NCBI GenBank assembly: GCA_938008595.1
Contig: CALLKD010000078.1
Span: 1 to 14,181 of the forward strand
DNA length: 14,181 bases
Origin: an uncultured bacterium
Lineage (GTDB): Bacteria; Patescibacteriota; Minisyncoccia; Phycocordibacterales; Phycocordibacteraceae
Direction of reading: 5' to 3'
In this document: positions 14,147 through 14,181 of the stretch, in pieces
Position numbering within the stretch: position 1 is the first letter of the stretch
Layout: each line of letters begins with the position of its first letter
Notes under the pieces: model-generated
Told to the model about the DNA's origin: nothing
The model's input: the letters and a program-made list of their open reading frames with translations, nothing else
The model's database searches: none
Translations under genes and position numbers: made by a program

Positions 14147-14181
14147 AGATCGGAAGAGCACACGTCTGAACTCCAGTCACC
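14147..14181. other. Illumina TruSeq adapter contamination
   Basis: Bases 14147-14180 equal the 34-base TruSeq read-1 adapter, beginning AGATCGGAAGAGC and ending CTCCAGTCAC; one further base follows. It is not phage DNA. It marks an artificial contig end produced from untrimmed reads with short inserts, and any coding prediction reaching past 14146 is false. Confidence 0.98.

Overview
The window looks like part of a tailed double-stranded DNA bacteriophage (or prophage) genome, assembled from short reads. The evidence is a giant virion-type polyvalent protein next to a compact leftward block of replication and recombination genes. That block holds a PD-(D/E)xK VRR-NUC nuclease, a SNF2-type helicase, an ssDNA-binding-type protein, a primase-helicase, several small HTH proteins and many short unknown genes with 1-20 nt overlaps. 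The combination of a huge polyvalent protein and a DUF927-type primase-helicase recalls podophages of Proteobacteria such as Bcep22/BPP-1 relatives. That assignment is inference from gene content; no host-specific marker is visible. No tRNA, rRNA, CRISPR array, integrase, IS element or DNA polymerase gene was seen.

Layout. Positions 2-3853 (+) hold the C-terminal 1283 codons of a giant protein that enters from outside the window. It starts in an in-frame Ala-Pro-Thr repeat, has a HELVH metallopeptidase domain, and ends in a helical region with a PLxRFG-like motif and one hydrophobic segment. Everything from about 3859 to the right end is transcribed leftward (-), converging on it at an intrinsic terminator (3859-3887). 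In transcription order the leftward block is: VRR-NUC nuclease (cut off at the right end), a 199-aa unknown, an intrinsic terminator, two overlapping small paralogues (58 and 64 aa; the 58-aa one is newly called here), the SNF2 helicase, a third possible small paralogue (67 aa), a 103-aa helical protein, a 150-aa double winged-helix protein, a 56-aa HTH protein, a 185-aa coiled-coil protein, and an ssDNA-binding-type protein split by a one-base frameshift in a run of nine Gs. Then come a good sigma70-like promoter with a leader hairpin, an 81-aa HTH protein, 74-aa and 60-aa (membrane) unknowns, a 92-aa HTH protein, the 986-aa primase-helicase, a 94-aa unknown, a double zinc-ribbon protein and an 81-aa unknown.

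How it works together. The first leftward segment is probably recombination and DNA processing (nuclease, helicase, ssDNA binding). The second, from the internal promoter at about 8741-8768, opens with a candidate regulator and carries replication initiation (primase-helicase). The terminator at 13252-13275 and the promoter would allow at least three separately tuned expression segments.

Assembly caveats. The last 35 bases are not biological: 14147-14180 is Illumina TruSeq adapter, so the apparent N-terminus of the nuclease is artefact. The left end lies inside a 9-bp tandem repeat, where assembly probably broke. The G9 frameshift may also be an assembly or sequencing error.
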